NCBI RefSeq assembly: GCF_011045835.1
Contig: NZ_CP047349.1
Coordinates: 744,001-808,000, forward strand
Origin: Proteus terrae subsp. cibarius
GTDB taxonomy: Bacteria > Pseudomonadota > Gammaproteobacteria > Enterobacterales > Enterobacteriaceae
Length of the DNA stretch: 64,000 nt
Direction of reading: 5' to 3'
Shown here: positions 27,412-39,200 of the stretch, piece after piece
Position numbering within the stretch: the stretch's first letter is position 1
Layout: every line of letters starts with the position of its first letter
Notes under the pieces: model-generated
The model's input: the letters and a program-made list of their open reading frames with translations, nothing else
Databases searched by the model: none
Told to the model about the DNA's origin: nothing
Position numbers and translations under genes: made by a program

Positions 27412-28311
27412 ATGAATACTAAAATAAAAGTAGCTATTGTCGGTTATGGCAATATTGGTCGATTTGCATTAGAAGCGGTTCAAGCGGCTCAAGATTTTGA
27501 ATTAGTGGGTGTTGTTCGTCGTGATATCAACAATGTTCCAGAAGAACTGCAAAATATTACCGTGACTAACGATATTAAAACATTAGGTGATGTTGATGTT
27601 GCTCTTTTATGCTCACCAACTCGTGCAATTAATGAGTTAGCTAAATCTATTTTAAGCTTAGGTATTAATACAGTAGATAGTTTTGATGTTCACAGTGAAA
27701 TTGTGTCATTAAAAACAGAATTAGATGACGTCGCAAAAAAACATGACCGTGTTGCTGTTATTTCAGCAGGTTGGGATCCAGGCTCTGATTCTATAGTTCG
27801 TGCTTTAATGTTAGCTATGGCGCCAAAAGGGATCACTTATACTAACTTTGGGCCAGGCATGAGCATGGGGCATAGTGTTGCAGCTAAAGCGATTGAGGGT
27901 GTCAAAGATGCACTTTCAATGACTATCCCATTAGGGACGGGTGTTCATCGTCGTATGGTTTATGTGGAATTGGAAGCAGGAGCGAATTTTAATCAAGTAG
28001 AGCAAGCTATTAAAGCTGATAGCTATTTCTCTTCTGATGAAACGCATGTTAAGCAAGTTGATAGTGTCGATAGCTTAAAAGATGTGGGGCATGGTGTTCA
28101 TATGACTCATAAAGGGGTATCAGGTAAAACACATAATCAATTATTTGAATATTCAATGCGTATTAACAACCCAGCATTGACTTCTCAATTTATGGTGTCT
28201 GCTGCAAGAGCCAGCATGAAACAACGTGCAGGTGCTTATACTGTTATTGAAATTCCACCCGTTGATTTCTTAGCTGGCGATTTAAATACATTAATTGCCA
28301 AATTGGTTTAA
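27412..28311 (+). CDS. ddh: meso-Diaminopimelate dehydrogenase
   Basis: An NADP-dependent enzyme of 299 residues that interconverts meso-diaminopimelate and tetrahydrodipicolinate, giving a one-step route to the lysine and peptidoglycan precursor. It has the N-terminal Rossmann motif AIVGYGNIGR (about residues 8-17), the VVRRD cofactor segment, the block SAGWDPGSDSIVRALMLAM (about 120-138), and GPGMSMGHSVAAKAI. The length is close to the family. The start has an AGGGGA ribosome site. It is monocistronic and followed by a symmetric hairpin. This enzyme is scattered among bacteria and absent from E. coli, but is known from Proteus relatives. The succinylase dap pathway probably coexists elsewhere in the genome. 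Confidence 0.9.
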   Translation: MNTKIKVAIVGYGNIGRFALEAVQAAQDFELVGVVRRDINNVPEELQNITVTNDIKTLGDVDVALLCSPTRAINELAKSILSLGINTVDSFDVHSEIVSLKTELDDVAKKHDRVAVISAGWDPGSDSIVRALMLAMAPKGITYTNFGPGMSMGHSVAAKAIEGVKDALSMTIPLGTGVHRRMVYVELEAGANFNQVEQAIKADSYFSSDETHVKQVDSVDSLKDVGHGVHMTHKGVSGKTHNQLFEYSMRINNPALTSQFMVSAARASMKQRAGAYTVIEIPPVDFLAGDLNTLIAKLV

Positions 28312-28336
28312 TTTTAATTAAGACGCTCTGCATAAA

Positions 28337-28363
28337 ATATTGCCCACATAAAGTGGGCAATAT
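28337..28363. terminator. Symmetric hairpin between convergent genes
   Basis: ATATTGCCCAC and GTGGGCAATAT form a perfect 11-bp stem with a five-base loop between ddh and the gene at 28398. It lacks a T tract, so termination efficiency is uncertain. Confidence 0.6.
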
Positions 28364-28397
28364 GAATTAACGCTTAGGCAAACTTGATGATTTTGAA

Positions 28398-29225
28398 TTA
28401 GCGTTTAATACTTTTAAATTCTTTAGTTGTTGCGGTTAATGCCACTTCTGTTGGTAAGCGTTCCATTGAGCTTGCGCCGTAGAAACCGTGACAATCAGGG
28501 CAATTATCTAAGATATATTGTGCATCTTCTGGCGTTGCAATTGGGCCACCATGACACAGTACAATAACATCAGAACGTACAGCTTTAGCGGCTTTTGCCC
28601 AATCATTAATTAAAGGAATACAGTCGGCTAATGTTAATGCCGTTTCAGCACCAATATTACCACCAGTTGTTAATCCCATATGAGGCACAATAATATCTGC
28701 GCCCGCCTCAGTCATTGCAATCGCATCTTCACGGCTAAAGACATAAGGTGTGGTTAATAAATCTTTCTCATGGGCTTTGCGGATCATATCCACTTCAAGT
28801 CCATAACCCATACCTGTTTCTTCTAAATTAGCGCGGAAATTACCATCAATTAGACCTACTGTTGGGAAATTTTGTACGCCAGCAAACCCTGTTGCTTTCA
28901 CTTCATCTAAGAATTTATCAAAGTTGCAGAAAGGGTCTGTACCGTTAACACCAGCAAGCACGGGTGTATGTTTAACAACGGGTAATACTTCTTTTGCCAT
29001 ATCCATAACGATTTCATTAGCGTTACCATAAGCTAATAAACCCGCTAAAGAGCCGCGGCCAGCCATACGATAACGACCAGAGTTATAAATAACAATAAGG
29101 TCAATACCACCGGCTTCTTCACACTTAGCTGAAAGTCCTGTACCTGCGCCACCACCAATAATGGGTTCATGGCGTGCAATCATTTCATTGAATTTTTTTA
29201 GTAACGTTTCACGTGAATGAGTCAT
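28398..29225 (-). CDS. Phosphoenolpyruvate hydrolase-family TIM-barrel protein
   Basis: A 275-residue cytoplasmic protein of the PEP hydrolase-like/TIM-barrel family (formerly the signal-transduction TIM-barrel group). Conserved segments: [35 protein letters not shown] near the start, [24 protein letters not shown], and the C-terminal [16 protein letters not shown] followed by [12 protein letters not shown]. The family is nearly always next to an UPF0261 (Tm-1-like) protein, as here with a 16-base gap. The enzymatic reaction is not well established. The pair may act on a plant- or host-derived small molecule, which is inference. It is probably controlled by the divergent TetR gene through the operators at 30504-30553. 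Confidence 0.85.
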   Translation of the reverse strand: MTHSRETLLKKFNEMIARHEPIIGGGAGTGLSAKCEEAGGIDLIVIYNSGRYRMAGRGSLAGLLAYGNANEIVMDMAKEVLPVVKHTPVLAGVNGTDPFCNFDKFLDEVKATGFAGVQNFPTVGLIDGNFRANLEETGMGYGLEVDMIRKAHEKDLLTTPYVFSREDAIAMTEAGADIIVPHMGLTTGGNIGAETALTLADCIPLINDWAKAAKAVRSDVIVLCHGGPIATPEDAQYILDNCPDCHGFYGASSMERLPTEVALTATTKEFKSIKR

Positions 29226-29241
29226 TCTTCTTTCTCCGTGG

Positions 29242-30453
29242 TTAACAAATAAGTTCCTGGTGTAAATTATAAATTTGCTGAGTAAACTCAGCGGAGTTTA
29301 TGTGATAAGGACTGATGACTAACTGACGAGTCTCTGTCTCTTTAAATGTTGTTATAAATGCATCAAAAAACGCTTGGTTTGCTTGAGGGTCCCAAAAAGG
29401 GCCTTCTTTTATGTCTAGAGCTGAAAAACCGCCCTGTGGTAATACAAACCGCAATGGACCTTCACACTGATTGAGTTTCTCAGCGATCCAGATACCTAAT
29501 TGACGGTTTTCCTCTGGTGTTGTGCGCATCAAGGTGACTTGTGAATTATGATGATAAAATTGACGTCCTTTATATTTCTCAGGAACACTTGATGGGCGAC
29601 CGAAGTTCACCATATCTAATGCACCGCAAGAACCTATATAAGGAGTTTTGGTACGGGCGATTGCACCAAAACGGTCTTCATCACAAGCAAGCACACCGTC
29701 AAACAAGTAATCACACACTTCTGTTGTTGTAAGATCGAGCACACTATGAAGTAAGTGACTGTCTGCCAGTTTTTCCATGGCTTTACCGCCACTTCCTGTG
29801 GCATGAAAAACAAGGCAGTCATAATTATTTTCAAGTTTTTGTGTGAGTTGTTGTACACAAGGCGTAGTCACGCCAAACATCGTTAATGCGACAGCCGGTT
29901 TATCAACAACGTGTTCTTCTTCATAAAAATAAACAGCGCCAGCTATTTGATTTGCCGCATTTCTTAAAACTTTACGAGAAATACGATTTAAGCCGGATAC
30001 ATCTGTAACGGAGTACATCATTGAGATATCACTTGCACCGATATAGCCTGAAATATCACCAGACGCCATCGTAGATACCATCAATTTAGGTACACCAATT
30101 GGCAAAGATTGCATTGCTGGTGTAATCAGTGCCGTTCCCCCTGAACCGCCTAGTCCAAGAATGGCTAAGACATCATCACAGTGAGTTAAATAGCGTTCAA
30201 ATGCGATTGACATCGCTTCTATTGCTTTCCCTCTGTCGCCACAAAAAACAGCTTCTGAGCCATTTGGATGAAAGCGTGCAACTTCTGTTGCGGTGACATC
30301 AGCTTCTCGTGCCAATGCCGTGGGTTTGGTTGTCAAGTCAACGGTTTTAACAGGAAGGCCTGCTTTTTTAATTAAATCACTGACATAAAAAATCTCAGCA
30401 CTTTTAGTATCAAGCGTTGTGGCAATATAAATAGAACCAGCATACTGTTTCAT
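29242..30453 (-). CDS. UPF0261 / Tm-1-like ATP-binding domain protein
   Basis: A 403-residue protein of the UPF0261 family. It is related to the N-terminal domain of the tomato Tm-1 resistance protein and predicted to bind ATP. The start [21 protein letters not shown] is typical. Later blocks include [17 protein letters not shown] (about residue 105), [15 protein letters not shown] (about 235) and the block [11 protein letters not shown] (about 285). The frame is open to 30501, but the ATG at 30453 has an AAGG ribosome site and fits the family start. It is the first gene of a two-gene operon with the PEP hydrolase-like gene. Its promoter overlaps two TetR-type palindromes. The exact function is unknown. 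Confidence 0.85.
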   Translation of the reverse strand: MKQYAGSIYIATTLDTKSAEIFYVSDLIKKAGLPVKTVDLTTKPTALAREADVTATEVARFHPNGSEAVFCGDRGKAIEAMSIAFERYLTHCDDVLAILGLGGSGGTALITPAMQSLPIGVPKLMVSTMASGDISGYIGASDISMMYSVTDVSGLNRISRKVLRNAANQIAGAVYFYEEEHVVDKPAVALTMFGVTTPCVQQLTQKLENNYDCLVFHATGSGGKAMEKLADSHLLHSVLDLTTTEVCDYLFDGVLACDEDRFGAIARTKTPYIGSCGALDMVNFGRPSSVPEKYKGRQFYHHNSQVTLMRTTPEENRQLGIWIAEKLNQCEGPLRFVLPQGGFSALDIKEGPFWDPQANQAFFDAFITTFKETETRQLVISPYHINSAEFTQQIYNLHQELIC

Positions 30454-30503
30454 AAGCCTTCCCATACCTTTTATAATTATCGACGAATAGATTATAATCA
30501 TAA

Positions 30504-30519
30504 TGAGACTTGAGTTTCA
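30504..30519. promoter_or_regulatory. Predicted TetR-family operator 1
   Basis: TGAGACT-TG-AGTTTCA, an imperfect inverted repeat with one mismatch to operator 2. It lies about 50 bases before the UPF0261 start codon, between that gene and the divergent TetR gene. Confidence 0.75.
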
Positions 30520-30537
30520 TTTATCATAGCATTGTTT

Positions 30538-30553
30538 TGAGACTGGAGTCTCA
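30538..30553. promoter_or_regulatory. Predicted TetR-family operator 2
   Basis: TGAGACT-GG-AGTCTCA, a perfect inverted repeat. Its centre is 34 bp from the centre of operator 1, roughly three helical turns, so two dimers could bind one face of the DNA. Confidence 0.8.
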
Positions 30554-30685
30554 TTATTTTTATTTTTTGTACATAAAAGGTCGATAAGGTGTGATTAATC
30601 ACCTAAAGTAAACGTTAAGTGTTGTAAGTATTTAGCTTAAGATAAGCCAGACACATAAAAGTGTAGAAATAACGAAGGATCTTCT

Positions 30686-31318
30686 ATGAGTTACAGTGAT
30701 GAAACGGATGCAATGTCCGGTACACGAAAAAGAACCCATCAATTATTAGTGACAACAGCATTGGGGCTTTTTGAGCAAGGGATGTTACCGACGGTGTCAG
30801 AATTAGCAGCACATGCAGGTGTTTCGAGAGCAACCGCATATCGTTATTTTCCCACACAAAGTGATTTAATTAGTGCCACAGTTGATGCAAGTTTAGCGCC
30901 AATCATTGCATGGCGGCCCACTCCTGAAGATAATACGCAACAACGCATTACCGAGTTGCTCAATCTTGCCTATCCACAAATGTTTAAACATGAAGGTGCA
31001 CTGCGTGGTGCTTTGCAAGTTTCATTACAGCAATGGGCAAAAGAGAGACAATCAAGTGAATATGCAGAAAAACGATTTATTCGTGGTCACCGTAAAGATA
31101 TTTTACTCAAAGTTATTGAGCCATTAAAATCACGCTACCCCGAAGAAATGTGGGATAAGGTGATTAAATCGTTCTCTTTAATTTACGGGTCTGAAGTCTT
31201 TTTAGTAATGAAAGATATCTGGAAAATGGATGATCAACAGGTCATTGATATGACCCAATGGATGGCAAAAGCTATCTTAAATCAGGCAAAGTCTGATTAT
31301 CCTGCAGATAACGATTAA
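30686..31318 (+). CDS. TetR-family transcriptional regulator
   Basis: A 210-residue regulator. The N-terminal helix-turn-helix is clear (about residues 15-60), with TVSELAAHAGVSRATAYRYFPTQSDLI, the recognition helix typical of TetR repressors. The C-terminal ligand domain shows no family that I recognise. The ATG has an AAGGATC ribosome site. It is transcribed divergently from the UPF0261/PEP hydrolase operon. Two near-identical palindromes in the shared promoter strongly suggest it represses that operon and itself. The inducing ligand is unknown and would be informative about the neighbouring enzymes. Confidence 0.88.
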   Translation: MSYSDETDAMSGTRKRTHQLLVTTALGLFEQGMLPTVSELAAHAGVSRATAYRYFPTQSDLISATVDASLAPIIAWRPTPEDNTQQRITELLNLAYPQMFKHEGALRGALQVSLQQWAKERQSSEYAEKRFIRGHRKDILLKVIEPLKSRYPEEMWDKVIKSFSLIYGSEVFLVMKDIWKMDDQQVIDMTQWMAKAILNQAKSDYPADND

Positions 31319-31382
31319 TTATTTGAATAAATCAGTTAAAATTGTATAAATCATTTACGTTTTAGCTATTGCAGGGATCGTT

Positions 31383-32015
31383 ATGTCACACAAAACAGAA
31401 GACCAAGAGTGGCTGGTAGAACAACTACAATTTATTGCACAAGGCATTGGTAAAACATTATCGCCTTTTTGTGAAGTTGTACTTCATGATCTAACCGATA
31501 GTGAGAATACCATTATGGTCATTGAAAATAACCTATCAGGTAGAAAAGTTGGGGACAGAGCAACTGAGTTGGGAATGGCGCGTATTGAATCGTCAAATTT
31601 CCCTCAAATAGTGGCGAATTACCCAAATCAGTTCCCTGATGGTCGAACAGCAAAAAGCACCTCTATCGGTATTAAAGATAAGCAAGGCAATTACGTTGCT
31701 GCGTTATGTTTAAATATTGATATTTCAATGATCAAAGGGTTACAAATGGTACTTAACCAATTTGCAACCCTTGAAGAAGGTAATGACATTATTGAAACCT
31801 TTAGTTCAGTGACTGAAGATTCGCTGAAAAAACGTATCGATGAATTTTCTGCGACTTATTCAGTGACACCAAGAGCATTAAAACCCCATCAACGACGCGA
31901 ATTGTTGCTTTGTTTACAAGATGAAGGCTATCTTTCACTGCGTAAGGCAATGGAAATTACCGCACAATACCTCGGTGTTTCAAGAGCGACGGTATATAAC
32001 GATTTAAAAGAGTAG
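31383..32015 (+). CDS. YheO-like PAS/HTH transcriptional regulator
   Basis: A 210-residue regulator with an N-terminal YheO-type PAS domain (about 15-115; note GKTLSPFCEVVLHDL and GRKVGDRATELG) and a C-terminal helix-turn-helix (about 165-210; KAMEITAQYLGVSRATVYNDL). Relatives include DauR, which responds to a D-amino-acid catabolism signal in Pseudomonas. It begins 64 bases after the TetR gene on the same strand, so the two could be co-transcribed. Whether it acts on the same pathway is unknown. It is followed by an intrinsic terminator. Confidence 0.85.
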   Translation: MSHKTEDQEWLVEQLQFIAQGIGKTLSPFCEVVLHDLTDSENTIMVIENNLSGRKVGDRATELGMARIESSNFPQIVANYPNQFPDGRTAKSTSIGIKDKQGNYVAALCLNIDISMIKGLQMVLNQFATLEEGNDIIETFSSVTEDSLKKRIDEFSATYSVTPRALKPHQRRELLLCLQDEGYLSLRKAMEITAQYLGVSRATVYNDLKE

Positions 32016-32057
32016 TAATCTTTCATTATTATCTATTGCTAAAGAATAAATAAACTT

Positions 32058-32091
32058 AAAAAAAGATATCACTTGTTGATATCTTTTTTTT
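32058..32091 (+). terminator. Intrinsic terminator after the YheO-like gene
   Basis: AAAAAAGATATCA and TTGATATCTTTTTTT form a stem with a short loop and a long T tract. It separates the regulators from the second AT-rich gene pair. Confidence 0.85.
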
Positions 32092-32230
32092 ACTTCTATT
32101 TATTGAGTTTTATAATATGTCGTATTTTTATTGAAAATGATTAATTGATTATTATTGTGTGATTTTTATAAACTTTAAAAAATAAGAGGAATAGACTATT
32201 TATTATTATTTTTAAAGAAGGTGTTAAAAA

Positions 32231-33793
32231 ATGAATGTTACTGAAATATCAAGTAAACCTAATGAATTTAGCAGCAATATAAATGATAAAGTCAATAAAA
32301 AATATGTTTTTTTAGAAAGAATTAAATCTACTGTAAATACAAATTCAACATTTAATATAGAAAGAATGAGTAATAACAGTGTTCAGAGTGCAGATGAAAA
32401 GGTTAAGGCTGTATTCAATGAAACCGCTAATGAAATTTCAAACAAACCCTTTAATCCAAACTTGAAACTTGGTGATTTGAATAAGTTAATCGATTATCTG
32501 AACGATATATCTAACAATATTATTGTTTCAAGTGAAGATTCTAATAAAGTTATAAAGAATCAACGTCTTGAAAAAAAAGAAAATATAGAAAAACTTCCTG
32601 ACTGGATCACTAGCTCAGGAAAAAAAGAGTTAAATACAAATCAAAAACTTTATTTTTCAACAGAAAAGAAAAGAAGTTTTAAAAATCTATTAAAACCCAT
32701 AATTTCGCCATTTAAGTTTATAAACAGATCATTATTACCTATAAGAATAAATTATGAAAATTTAAATATAAACGAAGGTGTGGATACATTTAAATTTGAT
32801 AATATATCAAGTAATAAGGATGCTTTTATTAAATTTTCAAATAAATTACATCAACTAAATGAAACCTTTACTGAAAATATTAATGAGGTAATATCTAAAA
32901 AAATAAAAAACAGAAAAAAAATAGATATTGCGATCAAGTATCATACATTAGAAAGAATGCTAGTATGTAAGTTTGTTCATGAGATTAAACAGCTACAAGA
33001 TGAATTAAAAGCTGACTTAGCTAAAAATAAATTTCAAGAGGGTTATTTTGACTTACCTAATGAGATAGTAAATAAATTAAATACTAATATTAATTTAAAT
33101 ATAGATGATCTATTTTCTTCTAAAACAATAGATGATTTGAAAAATTTAATAAAAGAAAAAGTAAATAATCAGGATAAGAATGTAAAAATTGGAACTTTTA
33201 TTGATAATGTTTTTGATGAGAAAAACAAGTTAGTAATGGTTGAAAATTTTAAGGATGATTTAAATGGGGCTAAAGAAGAGCTGTCTTTAAATTTGACAAA
33301 GGAATTATTTAAATGCTTATCAAAAGATGATGAATTTATTGGTGAAAAAGAATCTATTTCTAAGATAGATAATTTAATAAAAATGGTAAATAAAGATGTT
33401 TATCAAAGAATGGGAGGGGTAACGGATGAATTAATAAACTCACTTTGTAAAGGTTTCTATGAAAATATAAAACAAAATGATCATAGAGATAATTTAATTA
33501 TTAGATTATTTAGAAATTCAAGTAATAATATTAATTACAAATGGGCGGGGGATTCTATTGCTTTATTGGCTTTTTATGGTTATTTTGAAAATAAAAATTA
33601 TGAATATTCTAATTACATTAGTGGAGGTAAGGCGATCGAAGGCGGTGAAGGCTCTTCTTATGAAAAAAATACAAAAATAGAAAATGAGCTAAGAAAAATT
33701 TCTAATCGACTAGGATTAAATTTTAATAATTTAGATGAATCAATAGAAGAGATTATTAGAAAACTTATCGCTAATTATTCTAAGCCAATTTGA
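32231..33793 (+). CDS. Unknown AT-rich protein (second pair, gene 1)
   Basis: A 520-residue hydrophilic protein that I do not recognise. Codon use is strongly A/T-biased. It has no N-terminal signal peptide. The first 50 residues are rich in S, N and T, the sort of disordered N-terminus seen in type III secreted proteins, though that is only suggestive. A basic, moderately hydrophobic stretch lies at about 150-175 (SFKNLLKPIISPFKFINRSLLPIRI). Helical, coiled-coil-like segments fill about 190-400, and a distinct C-terminal part (about 400-520) contains the block YKWAGDSIALLAFYGYFENK. The ribosome site is modest (GAAGG about ten bases before ATG). It is paired with the following 1022-residue gene, 51 bases away. 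Confidence 0.7.
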   Translation: MNVTEISSKPNEFSSNINDKVNKKYVFLERIKSTVNTNSTFNIERMSNNSVQSADEKVKAVFNETANEISNKPFNPNLKLGDLNKLIDYLNDISNNIIVSSEDSNKVIKNQRLEKKENIEKLPDWITSSGKKELNTNQKLYFSTEKKRSFKNLLKPIISPFKFINRSLLPIRINYENLNINEGVDTFKFDNISSNKDAFIKFSNKLHQLNETFTENINEVISKKIKNRKKIDIAIKYHTLERMLVCKFVHEIKQLQDELKADLAKNKFQEGYFDLPNEIVNKLNTNINLNIDDLFSSKTIDDLKNLIKEKVNNQDKNVKIGTFIDNVFDEKNKLVMVENFKDDLNGAKEELSLNLTKELFKCLSKDDEFIGEKESISKIDNLIKMVNKDVYQRMGGVTDELINSLCKGFYENIKQNDHRDNLIIRLFRNSSNNINYKWAGDSIALLAFYGYFENKNYEYSNYISGGKAIEGGEGSSYEKNTKIENELRKISNRLGLNFNNLDESIEEIIRKLIANYSKPI

Positions 33794-33844
33794 TGGTGTA
33801 ATAATTTTTAATGGTTTATTCAATATATTAACTAGGCATTTATT

Positions 33845-36913
<3,069 letters not shown>

Positions 36914-36935
36914 GTATTAAAGGATAAAACTTGCG

Positions 36936-37346
36936 TTAAAGTTTTTTTCTCAAGTAGTACTTCTTATCACTTATTGGATAGTTTTCTAGGGTGCCAAATA
37001 TTACAAATCCCTGTTTTTGATAAAAAGGCAGGGCTTGAAAGCTAAAAGTATCCACTTCTGCATATTTGGCGCCTTTTTCTTTTGCCGCAAGTTCCATGGT
37101 TTGCAGTAATTCTGTACCTATGTTTTGTCCACGATAGGCTTTATCTACCCATAAATAGCGAATACGTAACCAATTTCCTAAAATATCTCCTGTGATCCCA
37201 CCTATTTTTTTACCGTTATCTTCCTTAAAAACAGCCAATGGTGAGTATTGTTCCATCTGAATATAACGAAGGTTGTGGGTTAACAATCCTTCATAAATTT
37301 CATTGATCTCATTTGGTGTTGGATTTGTAGTAATTTTTAACGACAT
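36936..37346 (-). CDS. GNAT-family N-acetyltransferase
   Basis: A 136-residue GCN5-type acetyltransferase. The acetyl-CoA binding loop is visible as VDKAYRGQNIGTELLQTMEL (about residues 71-90; the R-G-x-x-I-G-T motif), followed by ALPFYQKQGFVIFGTLENYP near the C-terminus. It is cytoplasmic and of unknown substrate. It is convergent with the 1022-residue gene, with only about 22 bases between their stops and no evident terminator, and divergent from the AbrB-type gene. Confidence 0.85.
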   Translation of the reverse strand: MSLKITTNPTPNEINEIYEGLLTHNLRYIQMEQYSPLAVFKEDNGKKIGGITGDILGNWLRIRYLWVDKAYRGQNIGTELLQTMELAAKEKGAKYAEVDTFSFQALPFYQKQGFVIFGTLENYPISDKKYYLRKKL

Positions 37347-37457
37347 AATCGGCTCTTAGTATTAAGAAAAATAATAATAACATTATCACTATTTGTTTAT
37401 TAAATATTTATATTAATGCTAGGATAAAACCATAATTAAAAAAACGGATCACACAAC

Positions 37458-38513
37458 ATGTTGTTTTTAAAAACTCTACCCGGTATTTTGTTTTGTGCAT
37501 TAATAGGTGGTGTTCTTACTCTTTCAGGCTTACCCATGGCACTGATGTTTGGGCCTATTCTCGTCGTTATTATCGCTTATCGCTTTAAATGGGAGCTTGC
37601 GGTTCCTAAACATACATTAACCTTTATTCAACTCACGTTAGGAACTTCAGTTGGTTTAATGTTTAACCAAGTTCATTTAGGTAGTGCTGATAATTTAATT
37701 ATTCTATTACTCACTCTTGTTGTTTGTTTAGCCATTCAGTTTTTTGTGAGCTACTTTTGGTTCCACCGTCATATTGGTTGGACGAAAGAAGAATCAATGC
37801 TTGGGGCTGTGCCCGGTGCGATGGCTGCTATTTTAGCATTAACAGATCATACAAAAACGCCCCCTCAAAAAATAGTTATTTCTCATACTATTCGTTTAAT
37901 GGTGTTGATTATTATGGCGGGTTTTATTGTGGGATCAGATAAAGCCAATATGCCAGAGTTCACTATACCTGAAATAACGCTAGTTTCATTATTGTGGTTA
38001 TTATTGATTGTGGCTTTAGGGTTAGGTTCAGGGCTTTTATTGCAGAAAATCCGATTCCCTGCACCCTTTATGTTAACGTCATTAGGTAGTGCGATACTGA
38101 TCCAATCGTTTGTTAGCGAATCCATTGCTTTTCCCATGTTACTTAATGAATTGAGTATGGTTTTAATTGGGATGAATATCGGGGCACATTTTGTTGTTTT
38201 TCCACTTTCATCATTAATTAAGAATGCCTTTTCTTCTGTTCAAGTGGTTATTATTAATGTGATCCTCACGGTGATTGTTGCGTGGGGGGCAGCTTATTTA
38301 ACAGGGGTTCCTTGGGCGACTTTAGTATTGGCTTGGGCGCCAGGAAGTATGGAAGCTATGACATTTGCTGCGATAACGATGAACGTAGATGCGGCTTTTG
38401 TTATGTCAAATCATATTTTTAGAATGCTGATTATTCAAAGTATTCCATCAGTGGCTCTGTATTGGAATGAATATAAACAGAAGAAAAATAATCAGAACAA
38501 AAAAGAAGAATAA
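37458..38513 (+). CDS. AbrB-family inner-membrane protein (COG3180)
   Basis: A 351-residue polytopic membrane protein with about ten hydrophobic segments in two related halves, each containing a GxxxGxxxG-like, proline-containing core (LPMALMFGPILVVII near residue 30; GVPWATLVLAWAPGSMEAM near 285). This is the AbrB/ammonia-monooxygenase-like membrane family, unrelated to the Bacillus AbrB regulator. Some members are proposed transporters or aminobenzoate-related, but the substrate is unknown. The tail is lysine-rich. It is a single gene, convergent with yacC. A 10-bp inverted repeat at 38542-38600 lies between the two but does not look like an efficient terminator. Confidence 0.8.
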   Translation: MLFLKTLPGILFCALIGGVLTLSGLPMALMFGPILVVIIAYRFKWELAVPKHTLTFIQLTLGTSVGLMFNQVHLGSADNLIILLLTLVVCLAIQFFVSYFWFHRHIGWTKEESMLGAVPGAMAAILALTDHTKTPPQKIVISHTIRLMVLIIMAGFIVGSDKANMPEFTIPEITLVSLLWLLLIVALGLGSGLLLQKIRFPAPFMLTSLGSAILIQSFVSESIAFPMLLNELSMVLIGMNIGAHFVVFPLSSLIKNAFSSVQVVIINVILTVIVAWGAAYLTGVPWATLVLAWAPGSMEAMTFAAITMNVDAAFVMSNHIFRMLIIQSIPSVALYWNEYKQKKNNQNKKEE

Positions 38514-38636
38514 AATATAAAAGGGATAATTTTGTTTTTTTGATAACCTCTATTTAGTTGCCGATATTGAAAAACAAGCATGCTATTTCAAGAGGTTATC
38601 TTATTCTATCAATCCAATTGTGGCTTAATAGGGGCA

Positions 38637-38987
38637 TTAATAGTTTAATAAACTGAGAGATTTATTAGCTAATAATTGGCATTTTTTATTGTGTGATACT
38701 TCAATACCTTTTAGATCATTGTAGCTATCTTCATTTAATTTGCTCATCGGTAACGTTGAGTAATTACTCACATCCCATTGTTGTGAGCGAGAAAAGACCA
38801 TTAAGGCTCTTTCAATTTTAGATTTTGATATTTGCTCATAACCACAATCTTTATTTAAAAAAAGGTAGATGGCGGTTAAATCAGCCAAGTCTTCTGCTTG
38901 TGTATAAGTTAACGCCTTTGCACTCGAAGAAAAAAACAGAGTAAAAGAAAGCGTTAGTGTGCAGAACAAGGCGAACATTTTTTTCAT
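38637..38987 (-). CDS. yacC: YacC, small exported PulS/OutS-like protein
   Basis: A 116-residue protein with a clear Sec signal peptide (MKKMFALFCTLTLSFTLFFSSSAKA, cleavage near residue 25). The mature part matches E. coli YacC: TQAEDLADLTAIYLFLNKDCGY, then ALMVFSRSQQWDVSNYSTLPM, LNEDSYNDLKGI and KKCQLLA. Two cysteines in the mature region could form a disulfide in the periplasm. The function is unknown. The yacC-cueO neighbourhood is the same as in E. coli, and the two genes are divergent, sharing a 213-base region that contains the CueR promoter of cueO. Confidence 0.88.
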   Translation of the reverse strand: MKKMFALFCTLTLSFTLFFSSSAKALTYTQAEDLADLTAIYLFLNKDCGYEQISKSKIERALMVFSRSQQWDVSNYSTLPMSKLNEDSYNDLKGIEVSHNKKCQLLANKSLSLLNY

Positions 38988-39088
38988 TAGGTGTGCTGTT
39001 CCTTTGTGTGATGATTTAGCAAGTTTTGTTATTTGGCTTAATGTAGTTAAAAGTTTTGCAAAGACCCGCTGTTTTGTTGGGTTTTAAA

Positions 39089-39119
39089 TTGACCTTCCAG
39101 TAAGGGGAAACTTTAGCAT
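39089..39119 (+). promoter_or_regulatory. CueR-type promoter of cueO
   Basis: A -35 hexamer TTGACC (39089-39094) and -10 hexamer TAGCAT (39114-39119) are separated by 19 bp, the long spacer typical of MerR-family activation. The spacer holds the dyad ACCTTCC-N7-GGAAACT, close to the ACCTTCC-N7-GGAAGGT CueR operator. Confidence 0.88.
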
Positions 39120-39200
39120 TGGTAATAGTTTACAAAACTTCTTGATTCATCTTATTTCGATAAATACAAAATAATTTGTTTTTATTCAAAGGAATATATT

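Noticed and set aside
38542..38600. Terminator between the AbrB-type gene and yacC
   Set aside because: The 10-bp arms are perfect, but the loop is about 39 bases and neither strand has a T tract after the stem.
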